Shown: positions 12,501-24,109 of the stretch, piece after piece
How positions within the stretch are numbered: position 1 is the first letter of the stretch
Layout of the letters: every line of letters begins with the position of its first letter
Origin: Membranipora membranacea
Taxonomy: Eukaryota; Bryozoa; Gymnolaemata; Cheilostomatida; Membraniporidae
Length of the DNA stretch: 64,000 bases
Assembly (NCBI GenBank): GCA_914767715.1
Contig: OU612071.1
Coordinates: 2,480,001 to 2,544,000 of the forward strand
Direction of reading: 5' to 3'
Position numbers and translations under genes: made by a program
Notes under the pieces: generated by a model
Told to the model about the DNA's origin: nothing
The model's database searches: none
Seen by the model: only the letters and a program-made list of their open reading frames with translations

Positions 12501-12823
12501 GAAAAAGAGGCTTTATACACTCATTCAATGAGATACCACCACCATCCCCATGGTACAACTTTGGCCATCATAGTGGCAGCCAGAACATCATGGTATGCTC
12601 CACTTAGATGATCTGACCCATTTAGAATGGTGATAAACAGCTGGGCTCTCGATATGGACAGTCACAAATAGGGGGGACAGTTTACAATAGGGGGGGACGG
12701 TTTACAATAGGGGGGACAGTTTACAATAGGCCTGTTTTTATTGTAAAGTGTCCCCAGGACAGTTTACAATATTGTAAAGTGTCCCGGGGTTGTTTTCGCG
12801 CGGGGGACAGTTTACAATACTAC
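9533..12823. mobile_element. 3.3-kb foldback (palindromic) non-autonomous DNA transposon
   Basis: The two ends are inverted copies (GTAGTATTGTAAACTGTCCC and its complement). Almost the whole element is palindromic, with the axis near 11283. Each end has subterminal copies of TATTGTAAACTGTCCCCC (9598-9710 and 12665-12730). Each arm carries a tandem array of about 353-bp units, three to four on the left and two to three on the right. ACCGGT flanks both ends (9527-9532, 12824-12829), while two paralogous uninterrupted copies of the surrounding DNA have a single ACCGGT (29964-29969, 34642-34647). This fits a 6-bp target duplication. Because ACCGGT is itself palindromic, shorter duplications with longer terminal repeats fit equally well. 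There is no transposase, so mobilisation would be in trans. Superfamily unassigned. Confidence 0.85.
10030..12350. repeat. Direct and inverted 353-bp repeat units inside the foldback element
   Basis: On the left arm, units begin near 10030, 10388, 10743 and 11094; from 11284 the same sequence runs in reverse complement. Every unit contains two copies of GCCGCGCGAAAACAACC, alternately about 164 and 188 bp apart (10042, 10206, 10394, 10559, 10747, 10912, 11099, 11264 on the left). Open frames of 75-87 residues recur in both arms simply because the units repeat. They resemble no protein I know and are not called as genes. Confidence 0.85.
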
Positions 12824-12829
12824 ACCGGT

Positions 12830-14400
12830 CCACCATAGCTATTTTAATTGATCAAGCTACAGTAGGATTTCAATAAAATGCTCTATAATTACATTAAACC
12901 GTATTGGTATCAGAGCTGATTGTAGGTTTACTTTAGATTTTTGAATTACCAATAATTGCGCTAAATACAGACTATACAGTAGCTCATAACGCAGTGCCAT
13001 TTTAATAATGAGCTGAGTAAAGGCCATCGCTACTTTTCCGCCGTGCATTATTAACACGGAGAGATGGCAAACCTATACATCTATAGGTAACATCTTTAGC
13101 TACAGCTATAAGTAACATCACAGAGTAAGGATATATCCTTATCCTGCGGTAACAACAATAAAAGATAATCCGCTAATCATATCCCGCACCATATATCCCA
13201 GCCGATACAAGTTTTTGCAAATCTTAAACCCTGATGCAACATGACATCAGTGGGCGGAACCACTTATAAAATTGAAGCACCGTTGGTTATAGCAAGGTCT
13301 ACCTGGGTCCTTGATTTGAGATCATATTCGCATATTGCTGACAACGACGATTCCTCGGCTCTAAGTGGCAACATCTGTAAATTACTTGTATAAGTACTGC
13401 CTGACAGCACAAACATTTCCAATTTAACCAAAACTAGAAATACAGAGAGTCACAGATGTAAAGTTACACTGACATATATTTTTAAGCCAAATCTTGTTAT
13501 CAGGCACACATTACTATTGTGTACGAGTCGCAAAATATATTATTGAGAAACTGTTTATTTTAAACCAAGTGTTGGCCTCGATTAACTACTTTAAAATGGG
13601 TGTGTTATTGCTTTAGTCAGATGTGATACAGGCGATGTCTGGAATCTGACAAATTTAGATCATAGTATAATAACTCACCTCTGCCTGATACTGTACCAGA
13701 TTTTAGACCCTTAGTTTTGGCTTTCTATCAAACTCGCTGCAGTCTAGCAGAAAATATACAACTCCAATTGCCCTTACTGTATGCATGCATAATCAAATCC
13801 TTATTTCATAGGGAGGGAGGGGGTCACTACTTTCCCCTTTGTCAAAACAAAAGTTATGGCAAGCCTGAAGGCTGTTCCCATACATGGAGCCATATCGTGA
13901 TGTTTGAACCATAAACGCTTTGTGTTCCAGTATGTTTGGTGAGTAAATATAAAGTTAAAGAATTTGTATTATTATTATGAGTTAATCTGCTATTATGTTT
14001 TGATAAAATCATGTTAGGCTATGAATCTTAACATCGTAACACATTTGCGTCATTAAACTCTGACCAATCGGAACATTACATAATGAGACAGGAGAAACTC
14101 TGCTAATTTTAATCAGAAAGTCAAATCAATTTGTGTGGGTCCATTAATATAAAAGGCGAAGTTGTTGTTATAATATAGAGTTGATGTCGACACAGCCATT
14201 AACGATCAATTTTCATTCAGTACATTCCCGTTTTGAAGCCCATTGGTTTATACGTGTTGTTTCAATTCCAGATATGATTTTCATTGGTATTGAATATTAA
14301 ACCATGATGCAACATGACTTCAGTGGCCGGCACCACTTATAAAATTAAAGCACCGTTGGTAAGAGCAACGACTACGTGGGTCCTTGGTGATAGTCTACAT
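12830..14400. repeat. Right part of duplicated block, including an A-type module
   Basis: 12830-13330 matches 34648-35110 and 29970-30425. 13330-13580 matches 35125-35370. 13610-14200 matches 25760-26640, including the A module with its ACTCACCT core (about 13673-13870). With the foldback element removed, 9186-14200 therefore reads as one contiguous copy of the 5-kb repeat family found at 25.7-36.2 kb. A second copy of the 13250-13330 segment follows at about 14300-14395. No gene is seen. Confidence 0.65.
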
Positions 14401-14655
14401 GGTTTGAGTTTTTTTTTAAACGTTTATTGACAACCAATCCTCATCATTAAAATAATGTTCTTCCGAGTGTACCAAAGTAAAACAAAAATAAATCAATATG
14501 GAAGATAAAGACTAACAATGAAAATGTTTATGTCTTAGACTGAAATACATAAATGCATATTGTCAGAAAGGCTTTAAATTGTTTGCAGACCTAATTTGTT
14601 GCGGAAGGCTATTGAAATTATAGAAAGATTGCAAAGAAAATTGTTTGATGGTGGT
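14400..14655 (-). mobile_element. 3' end of a retrotransposed element with poly(A)
   Basis: Comparison with the uninterrupted copy near 13305-13340 shows about 250 bp of extra DNA here. On the minus strand it ends with AATAAACG followed by nine A residues, the layout of a retrotransposed 3' end. A short minus-strand open frame ending at 14574 may be the C-terminus of a LINE ORF, but it is too short to assign. The duplicated target was not resolved. Confidence 0.5.
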
Positions 14656-15414
14656 TTCATATTCTCATATTGTCGTATTGTTGACAACGACAATTCGTCG
14701 TCTCTAAGTGGCAGCGTCTGCATCTGCAAATTACCCGTATAATTACTGCCTGGCAGCACAAACATTTTTAATTTAGCCTAAACTAGGAACGCAGAGGGTC
14801 ACAGATGTAGAGTTACACTGACAGATCTAGTGAAGCCCCTGTTGCTATCAGGCACACATATGCCTGAATCTGGATTTGTTATCTTGCTGTTTAGTAAGAA
14901 AAGGAAATTTGGGTTGCCCTAAAGAGGGACGCAAGGCGCCCTAACTACTCATACTGAGAATGTGATAAATCCTAGAAGACAAGAGTGCATCCTAGAGGTG
15001 AGGCCATGGAGGACCTCCTAATTGTGGGTGTGCAGCAAGCTGCCAAAACTGAACTGGCACTAATCGGCCATTGGAGTCATTATCCATCGAGCAGAATGAG
15101 CAGAATGTGAACGACCTGTAATGCACACAAATCTTTCACCCAAATATAAATACACAACATTTACTGTCAATTGATATACTCACATGCAGTGGGTTATGCC
15201 AGCCGTTACTCTGAGACATTTGAAACTAAATGGTAACATAATGTATCTCACCTCACCTCAATTCAGGTATTATCATGTAACTAGAAAGTGGTCTTCAAAC
15301 ACATTAAAATGCAATTAGGAATTTTCCTTCGACACATATGCTCTGTAATTGGATATAATAGGTGTACATTAAGGAATTACCTGCTCCTGATGATAATTTG
15401 TCACAGACATCGGT
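14655..15414. other. Gene-free stretch with a third copy of a dispersed repeat
   Basis: 14680-14860 repeats 13340-13500 and 35130-35260 (the GGCACACA and CACAGATGTAGAGTTACACTG segment). From 14870 to 15414 I see no gene and no recognisable element. Confidence 0.5.
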
Positions 15415-17603
15415 GTAGTATTGTAAACTGTCCCCCGCGCGAAAACAACCATTCTAAATGGGTCAGATCATCTAACTGGAGCCTACCATGATGTTCTAGC
15501 TGCCACTATGATGGCCAAAGTTATACCATGGGATAGTGGTGGTATCTCATTGACATTATGAATGAGTGTATAAAGACTCTCTTTCATGTGGTACTTGATA
15601 AATCTATTTTTCGCAAACACTAGTTGTTATATGAAGCTCCTATGATTCAGAGATGTCTGAATTGCGAAGAAAGGTGCACTAAGCCAACAATGAAACAATG
15701 TGTAGTTACCACATCACAGCACGCCCTGTTCTTGGAGTGCCTTGCAAACAATGACCATTGCCGAAGTAAGAACAATTATTGAAATCGTACTTAGGCACCT
15801 TGATGATGATATTCTCTCTCATGCAGTGATGGCTGAACAAACCAACTAGCGGCAATGTGTGCAAGTGCTGCTTACATAATAAGTTGAGGCCAGAATATTC
15901 GCTACACCTCAACCAAGCTTTGCTTAAGCCATGCGAAAACAAACATCCCCCAACAGAAACTTTTTAGACTGTATGCTCAAAAATGACAGGTGGCATCTTA
16001 TGTTATTTTACAACCATAGTTTAGGCGTCATAATGATACTATTTGTGCATTTTCGGATGAATGCATCGCAATGTAATGAGCATAAGAGGTGTTTTGCGTT
16101 TCACAAAAGCTCGATGAGCCGCACGAAAACAACCCCCCCCCCTCCAAACACCCATCTAGAATGACACTGCTATTCGGTATTTTGTGTGTGTCCTGCTGAA
16201 AAGCTTTCTGCTGCATTACTTGTCATACTTAATACTGTAACCCTGCATATAAACCAATTGCTTAAGGGGCGCGAAAACAACCATCCCCCAAACTGTCTTA
16301 TAAACGTTACCTGTCAAAAAGTCTCAAACATAATGAACCATGATTTGGCAGCCATAATGTGATTTTCATGAGGTGACTGTGTACCAAATCTCGCATTAAT
16401 AGGTCAGAACTTAATGGAACAATGTGTTATATGTCATTTTTTGCAGGTTCATGAGCCGCGCGAAAACAACCACCCCATTCATTCATCATAAAATCTACCT
16501 CCATCAAGCATTTGCCTGGGAGTGATGGCAGTCAGTCACAAGTTTGACTTGGTGCGGCCTGGTATTGCACTGTAAACTATTGCTTAAGCCACGGGAAAAC
16601 AACCACCCCCCAAGCTGTCTTATAAATATTATCTGTCAAAAAGTCTCAAACGGAATGAACCATGGTTTTATAGCCATAATGTGATTGTCATAAGGTGACT
16701 GTGTACCAAATTTTGGATTAAAGGGTTAGAAATTAATGACACAACGGATGATATGTCATTCTTTGCAAGTTCATGAGCCGCGTGAAAACAACCACCCCAT
16801 TCATTCATCTTGAAATTTACCTCAATCAAGCATTTGCCTATGAGTGATGACAGTCAGTCACAAGTTTGACTTGGAAAAGAACAACTTTTGAGGGTTTCAT
16901 ATTGTGCGGCCTGGTATTGCACTGTAAAATATTGCTTAGGCCGCGCGAAAACAACCATCCCCAAAGCTTTCTTATAAAGATTATCTGTCAAAATGTCTCT
17001 TAAGCAATATTTTACAGTCCAATACCAGGCCGCACAATATGAAAAGCTCAAAAGCTCAAGATGCCTAAGAACGATTTCGATAATTGTTCTTACTTCGGCA
17101 ATGGTAACTGTTTGCAAGGCACTCCACGAACAGCGCATTCTGTGATGTGGTAACTACACATTGTTTGACTGTTGGCTTAATGCACCTTTCTTCGCAAACC
17201 AGACATCTCTGAATCATAGGGGCTTCATATAACAACTAGCGTTTGCGAGAAAATAGATCTATCAAGTTCCACATGAAAAAGAGTCTTTATACACTCATTC
17301 ATAATGTCAATGAGATACCACAACCATCCCATGGTACAACTTTGGCCATCATAGTGGCAGCCAGAACATCATGGTAGGCTCCAGTTAATTGAGCTGACCC
17401 ATTTAGAATGGTGATAAACAGCTGGGCCCTTGATATGGAAAGTCACAAATAGGGGGGACAGTTTACAATAGGGGGGACAGTGTACAATAGGGGGGACAGT
17501 TTATAATAGGCCTGTTTTTATTGTAAAGTGTCCCCAGGACAGTTTACAATATTGTAAAGTGTCCTGTGGTTGTTTTCGCGCGGGGGACAGTTTACAATAC
17601 TAC
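15415..17603. mobile_element. Second, diverged foldback element (2.2 kb)
   Basis: It has the same ends as the 9533-12823 element (GTAGTATTGTAAACTGTCCC with its complement at the right), the same subterminal repeats near 17452-17530, and the same AGATGTCTG and CGCGCGAAAACAACC internal motifs. The flanking hexamers are ATCGGT on the left and ACCTGT on the right, matching at four of six positions; this fits a decayed target duplication. The CGCG motifs are partly mutated (GCCATGCG, GCCGCACG, GCCACGGG), and the right arm lacks most of the unit array, so this copy is older and asymmetric. No transposase is present. Confidence 0.8.
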
Positions 17604-18029
17604 ACCTGTAAAAAGATCCATCATAAATTGGAAAACTTGCATGAAATAAGAGGTTTGGCTTGGTCTAAAGTCCATATTACTTGACTAAGTACAGGTTATA
17701 CAGCAGCAACGCAGTGTGTTTTAGTGTTACTGTACTGATAAGGTATGCTCCTAAGCATGGTGTTGACTCATTGTGTAATGTCATAAATACCTAAATGTCC
17801 TATCATAAACACATGATTAATAGGGTTGTAATGGGAATATGATGACGGCCTATGATAGTTGGTATGATTGCACACAAAACAGAGTGAGTAAGAGTAGGGT
17901 GGAGTAGTAATCTTTATTTCTATTGGCAACAGCTGGCTTGGCAGGTGCGAAGGTAACATTTAAACTTGAATAGTCGGCTCCCCACAGCAGAAACAGAAGA
18001 AATATCAGTATCAAATACACACTTCATCG

Positions 18030-18280
18030 CTTGACTTCCCAAGCTGGCTAACAAAGAACAACAGCCATATCATGAGCAAGCGGATCACAAATATCATCAA
18101 TGCCATACTCGCTAATGGATATTTCCCATTTCTTTGGAAGAAAGCTGAGGTGACTCCCATACCCAAAGTAAAACACCCAAACAAATTCAAAGACATGCGA
18201 CCTATTAGCTTCTTGTTCCACCTGGGAAAAACCACTGAGCTTGTCATCGCAAAACAACTACAAGCTCAATTACCAACTAT
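18030..18280 (+). pseudogene. LINE reverse transcriptase fragment, part 1 (host of the nested insertion)
   Basis: The plus-strand translation from 18072 contains LWKKAEVTPIPKVKHPNKF followed by DMRPISF, the conserved start of a non-LTR reverse transcriptase fingers domain. It ends abruptly near 18280 at the boundary of a minus-strand LINE. Continuation segments of the same strand and type lie at 21075-21450 and 23010-23470. It is frameshifted and interrupted, hence inactive. Confidence 0.7.
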
Positions 18281-21075
18281 ATATATATTCCATGTTTATT
18301 CTGGAGAAGAATAAGTCCTTAGGACTTGTACCCAGAAAACAGAAAAATTGATAAAAATATGGTGTAGAATTAAAAAGACATGTAACTAAAAATCAAGAAC
18401 AATGACAGGTAAAATTACAACGTACACGCAGGCATTAATTAGCAGTAAAACATTACACAAGTTGATACACAATAGCAATAGAAAAGTTAGAACAATGTAG
18501 CAGTAGGCTAAAATGAAATGATCAGAACTGACTCATTAATTGAGAAGTTTGAGGACGTGGCTCCGAGTGGCATTTTTGAATGTAGCAAGGGATTGACTCA
18601 GCTTAACATGATTGGGTAATTCGTTAAACTTCTGAGCACCGAAATTAGCTAAAGCAAATCTAAAATTTTCCTTGGATAGTCTAAACCCAGAACTTTTAGC
18701 AAGCCGAGTTTCACTAGTTAATTTCTCAGGGAGCAGATTGGTATCAATTATTGGGACTAAACTATTAACAATTTTATAAAACGTCAGCAGATACAAATAT
18801 TCGAAACGCAAAGTTAAAACAGGGATGTTGTAGGTCTTTCGAGTATTATCTTTAGAACTATTATAGTCTATAATTTTCAAACATCTATTCTCAATTTTTA
18901 AAAATTCTTTTTTGACATAGTCGGTTGTGGTAAATAAAACAGGAGAGCTGTATTCCAGATTAGAACGTATAAGTCCAATGTACCAAAGCTTAGCTAATTT
19001 AGGTGTCAGGAATTTTCTATTACGTTGAAAGTTGGTGACTATTGGATAAAGTTTTTGTTTAATTTTACTGGTATGAGATTTAAAATTTAATTTGTTATCA
19101 AGAATCACACCTAAGTACTTAATTTTGTCAGATTGTTTGAAAATGAGATTATTAAATTTAAGTTCCGGAGGTTTGATGTTACGTTTATTAGAAATGGTCA
19201 TGACATCCGTTTTACCGCTGTTTAGAACAAGGCAATTTTCACTGTACCAACTGGATGCTTGATGAATGCTTTTTTCCATAAGTTTTGTTGAAATGTCTGG
19301 GTTTTCCCCACTGGTGACTAGTAGGCAGTCATCAGCATATAGATAACAATTTTTGAGCTCCATCAGATCGTTAATAAACATGATAAACAGGAGTGGTCCA
19401 AGTACAGACCCCTGCGGCACACCAGTTATAACTCGACTGCATTCATATACACAACCATTAACTTTCATGGCCTGCTCTCGACTTGAAAGATAATTTTTAA
19501 TTAAATTTGATGCATTAGAGTGGAAATTGAATTTCGTTAACAGTTTACTGGCAAGGATCTTATGGTTTACGCAATCAAAAGCTTTACGGATATCAAGTGC
19601 AGAAACTGTGACAAATTTTGACTCGTGCTTTGACAGCAGGGAACGAAATTTGTTGACTAGTTGAGTTAAAATTTGATCAGTGGATGTTCCATTTCTGAAA
19701 CCAAATTGGCAAGAGGCTATTAGATCATTAATTTCCAGGTAATCACGAATTTGGTAATTTATTATCTTTTCTAGGACTTTACTTAATATTGGCAATAGCG
19801 AAATTGGTCTATAATTATTTGGCAAACTTTTCTTGCCACTTTTGAAAATTGGAATTACTAAGGCTTTTTTCCACACATCTGGAAACTCTTGACATTTAAG
19901 GCTCAGATTAACAATATGTGTCAATGGATTCAGAATCAAAGGCTCTAGGATTTTATAAATAAAGGCAGGGATCTGATTTAATCCCCCAGTTTTACGTGAT
20001 TTCAATGTGTGCAGATATTTAGACACCTCACTCGATGTAATTTCTTGAAAAGCAAATTTTGGAAAACTGAAAGCTTTATCATTATCAAAGCCTGAGTAAC
20101 TTTTATTGGACAATAGTTTAGCCTCTTCATTGAGATTGGCACCAATGCTAGAAAAATACCTATTTAGACATTCAGCGATCACTGGGCTTTCAGAAGTGTT
20201 GCAATTTTCAGATTCAATTTCTTGAATGACATTATTGCCTTGATAATTTTTACCTTGGAAAATTTTGATTTTTTGCCATTGGTCTAATGTTTTATCATTA
20301 AGAACTGCTCTCATTGCTCGCTTTTTGGCATCTCTTACTGCATTTGTTGCCTTGTTACGGATTAAACGATAATGCTCCCAGGCAGTAGAATTTTTATCAA
20401 ATCCCGTCTCAACAAACTTTTGAAATGCATCTTTTTTAAGGCTTGTTAGTTTAGATGCCACTGGACACTTCCAACAAAGATTGTTTTTTTGCTTTAAGCG
20501 TTGTGTTTTAAATGGTGCAAACTGCTCCACCAATAATTCTATTTTTGATTCTAAAATATCTGCTGCTTCGTGAACACAGTGAACATTCTCTACAATATTA
20601 AAATCGAGAGATTTCGCACTATTAAAAAACTCAAGATCATCAAAATTTCTGAAATCTCGCTTAGTGACATAAGAAAAGCCGGCCTTAGGCCTTTTTAGAT
20701 TAACTTTCATTTGAATTGCAAAATGATCACTAATATCACTTTTTATAACCTTGTGTTCAGGTACTAAATTTTGAACATTTGAGAAAAGTAAGTCGATCGT
20801 AGTATTGGAATCTTTAAAACATCTAGTATACTCTCTAACGAGCTGTTCATATTGATGAAGTCTCATAAGGGTTTCAAGATTTTCTTTCGCTTGTGAATTA
20901 CCGGACCAGTCAATGTTAAAATCACCTATAATTACAGTTGGCTTTCGTAAATTGTGAGCATCCAATAGCTTTTCAAAATTACAGGAAACATCGGTGCTTG
21001 CAACACAAGGTGGATTGTAAACAAGGACCAAACAAAATCTAGACTCAGCAATAACAATTTCGATGCATAGACTCA
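18280..21075 (-). mobile_element. 5'-truncated non-LTR retrotransposon (Jockey/CR1-like LINE)
   Basis: A minus-strand LINE inserted inside an older plus-strand reverse transcriptase. On its left side the 3' untranslated end finishes in a short TA-rich tract (about 18280-18295), a plausible 3' tail. On its right side it starts abruptly in the middle of the endonuclease domain, the usual 5' truncation. The boundaries are estimated from where host reverse-transcriptase homology stops and resumes. The target duplication could not be delimited because of the AT-rich tail. Confidence 0.75.
18536..21075 (-). CDS. LINE ORF2: partial endonuclease plus reverse transcriptase
   Basis: The open frame runs 912 codons, with its formal start at 21274. 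The first roughly 68 codons are antisense to the host element and do not belong to it. The endonuclease remnant shows GDFNID (residues 117-122) and SDHFAI (182-187), part of the endonuclease/exonuclease/phosphatase fold; its N-terminal active-site residues are missing. The reverse transcriptase follows with NNYRPISLLP (487-496), ALDIRKAFD (559-567, first catalytic Asp), GVPQGSVLGP (618-627) and YADD (646-649, catalytic pair). After it comes the usual LINE C-terminal extension to a stop at 18536. The reverse-transcriptase part has no frameshift or stop, which suggests a recent insertion. The truncated endonuclease should leave it unable to mobilise itself. Confidence 0.85.
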
Positions 21076-21450
21076 TCAATATGCATACACCCCTAATCGG
21101 TACAACAGATGCATTGGTGAAATTTACATCTGATATCATAGACAAATTGGATGACAAAGAATGTCTTGGTGTAAGATCACTTATGTTGGATTTTTCCAAG
21201 GCATTCGACCGTATGCAGTAGAATATCGCTGTCACCAAACTCATTGACATGAACATCAATCCTGTAACTACCAATCTAGTCGAAAGCTTTCTCTCAAATA
21301 TATCTCATTGTGTTAGGTATGGGAACCACACATCAGTGTATCAGTCCTGTCACATAGGCGGGCCACAATGAACGATATTAGGTCCAGTATTATGGAATAT
21401 CTGTATCAATGACCTCACTCCTGACGTGCATACTTGCAAACCTAAATTTT
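21075..21450 (+). pseudogene. LINE reverse transcriptase fragment, part 2
   Basis: This continues the host element of 18030-18280. TTDALVKF is followed by SLMLDFSKAFDRM (the catalytic-Asp motif), then stops and frameshifts, then ILGPVLW and INDLTPDV, the motif that normally precedes the YADD box. The sequence departs from reverse-transcriptase homology just after that, near 21440. Confidence 0.7.
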
Positions 21451-23010
21451 CCAAAATGCTTACAAAAATTTACAAAATGCTTAAAATGCTTACAAAACTC
21501 ATGGGCGCCTTATATGACAAAAATTGCCTCAAAAAATTTTCGTGCTGCGCGCGAGGGTCTATTGACCACACAACATTGCCACTTCTCTGTGGCATCAGAA
21601 TGCGGGTTGCACATAGCCAACTATTATACCTGAATAGTCATCATCACAATGGCAAACTTTTAAGCCTTAGTGGTGTCCAAAATAGCTCTTCCCAATTTGC
21701 GTGCAAACAGTCAGCAATCTGGTGGCATAGTCTAATAAACACAAGGGCAGGAGATCTGAGTTATCTCCCCCCAACAAGGAGGTGGGCAACTTTTGTTGCT
21801 CTCATTGAAAAAAAGATGAAAGTTGACTCATGTAAGCAGGGAGAATAAATTTCATTCTCCCTGGGTACAACACCCCTATTTGACGAATGATGGGCCTGTT
21901 GAACCACTGCTCAAAGAAAAATAAATTACAAACTTGATCAGGAACAAGCTGGAGAAGCCGAGCTCTTGCATTGGGGAGTTGAAAATACTATGGAAAATAT
22001 TTTAAAATGTGTAGAGAATTGAAATTCGAAAAATAATATGATATAAAATCTAAAGCATGATGCATTTATAGCCTTCGATGGTGTCCATGTTGCAATGGAA
22101 ATGTGCAGTAAAAATGGGGGAAATTTCGATTGGTGCTCTTTCCAGGGCTGTAAAAGTGAGCAATGCGTAAGATTTGACAGAAGTGATATATATCAACATA
22201 CAGATCCGAAAATGATGATACCCAAACCCCAAAATGATCTCCTAAAGCCAACAATGTGAGCCTTTAACCCCAAATCCTGACCAAATTGCAACCCCCCCCC
22301 CCAACCCGCGAATGTTAAATATCAAACCTCAAAATTTGAATCCCAAACGATGATCCACAAACCCCAAAATGTGACTCTCAAATCCCAATTTTTTACTGTC
22401 AAATCCTACATTGCATGCCCCCGGGTACCAATATCTGAACTCTAAACCCTAAACATGGTTCTTCTTTTCCTTATCCTCGTAAACTACATCAGCTGGTGGT
22501 AACCCTAAGTGTATTTGTACATGTCGGGCAAGTCCAGGCATGCTTCATTCTTTTCCCTTCCTGCCTCATACAAGGCGTTTTTATGATGAATCACTGAGAG
22601 CCTCTTGAACATCATTCTGGAGGCCATAACTGCACTCCCATCTATCAGTGAACGCCTGAATTATGTATCTAAGTTGCATTATTTGGAGTTATCTCCCCGC
22701 TAGACACGGAACAGATACTCCCAAATACTATGTTCAAATTGCATTGTAACTTGAATGATATTGCTTTGTATGTCTGTAGACAAACTGAGCTGCCGCCGAT
22801 GACTCCTATGCTTATGATCAGGATGGCAAATGATGATACCCAAACCCCAAAATGATCTCCTAAAGCCAACAACGTGAGCCTTTAACCCCAAATCCTGACC
22901 AAATTGCCACCCCCCCAGCCCCCGAATGTTAAATATCAAACCTCAAAATTTGAATCCCAAATCCCAAACGATGATCCACAAACCCCAAAATGTGACCCTC
23001 ATACCCCAAT
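21450..23010. repeat. Insertion rich in AAACCCCAAA-type repeats within the host LINE
   Basis: Host reverse-transcriptase homology is absent between 21450 and 23010. About 150-200 bp built from short degenerate AAACCCCAAAATGTGA-like units occurs twice as a direct repeat (about 22205-22400 and 22825-23035). A hairpin (AGGGAGAAT ... CATTCTCCCT) lies at about 21838-21862. No gene is recognised; the ORFs here look fortuitous. Confidence 0.5.
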
Positions 23011-23470
23011 CATTGACTGTCAAATCCTACATTGCATTCGATCGTCATCTGAAGTTTTCTGCGCATGTCTTGACAATTATCGAAAATTGCCGACCAAAAT
23101 TTCACGCGATGTGCCAACTGCAGAAAGCAGGGGTCAGTAATCGCCACATAACCTTCTTCTACCAGACCCGCGTACTGCCTCATATAACATACGCTGCACG
23201 ATGCTTGTTTCTGCAACTAGGGAAAGGTGATGCAGAGAGACTCGAGAAATACCAACGCCACTGTCTCCGGTTTATCTACCCAGACCTCGAGCACACCGAA
23301 AATCGCCTTTAAGAAACCGGGTTACCAACCATCACCACCAGATTAACAACTCTGTGTGAAAAATATGTAAGGTGTTTGCGAGCCAGTCCTAGTCATCCAC
23401 TATACAACCAATCAAACACCGGATATCTACACACAACGGGTGACATATTAAAGATAAATCCTGCACGGCT
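23010..23470 (+). pseudogene. LINE reverse transcriptase fragment, part 3 (C-terminal)
   Basis: The open frame ending at 23312 contains FDRHLKFSAHV, FFYQTRVLPHITYAARCLF and ERLEKYQRHCLRFIY, typical of the thumb and C-terminal extension of CR1/Jockey-type ORF2 proteins. After a stop it continues to about 23460 (ITTRLTTLCEKYVRCL). Strand and order match parts 1 and 2, so all three are probably one old copy. Confidence 0.7.
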
Positions 23471-24109
23471 TTAAGATCGAAAAGCCTTTTCCAGCAGTTT
23501 TCTTAGTTTTATTTGTAATTTTTTATTGTGTACCGGTACCTGACAGACATCATTTTTTCTATTTAAAATGGGTAATTGTGCGCTCATTCGAACAATTCTT
23601 TTTTAGTACTGTAACATTATGAGCACTGTTTTATTTACCTTACCGTATTGACAGGCATTAAAGTCTATACAAACAAACACACAGAATATCAAGCCAGAGT
23701 TTGACAAACTTTCACATTCATTTTTATTCAGTATAAATTATCATATATGGGCACTACTAAAAAATTTTCCTGAATTTGTATACAACATGTAAAAAAAGAA
23801 TCTATATTATCTTTTTTTGTATTATTGGATGTTGATACAAATAAATGGATGAATATAGAAATCACACTTGTTCAGATTTTCAGCTCGTTGTCATGATTGA
23901 ACTATCCGTTTTAAGAAGGGAAATAAAAATGTGCCTGTTGAATTTGCAGATTTGTCAGATTTTAATTATTAACAAGTAATCATAGAACAGTGCTTACCAG
24001 ACCTAACATTATTTGGGAGTTAGCCTCTCTGGGTATAACTTATATAGATATCCGAGAGTTAGCCTCTCTGGGTATATCTTATATATATATATTTGTGTCT
24101 GTTAGTTAG
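23470..24109. other. Gene-free stretch with short tandem repeat
   Basis: No coding sequence is seen. At 24010-24100 an approximately 50-bp segment (GAGTTAGCCTCTCTGGGTAT) is repeated in tandem and followed by a TA microsatellite. This is downstream of the minus-strand RING/dynein-light-chain gene and may include its 3' untranslated region. Confidence 0.4.

Noticed and set aside
21075-21274. First 68 codons of the 912-codon LINE ORF as a genuine N-terminus
   Set aside because: They are antisense to the plus-strand reverse transcriptase of the host element and were joined to the LINE frame by the insertion.
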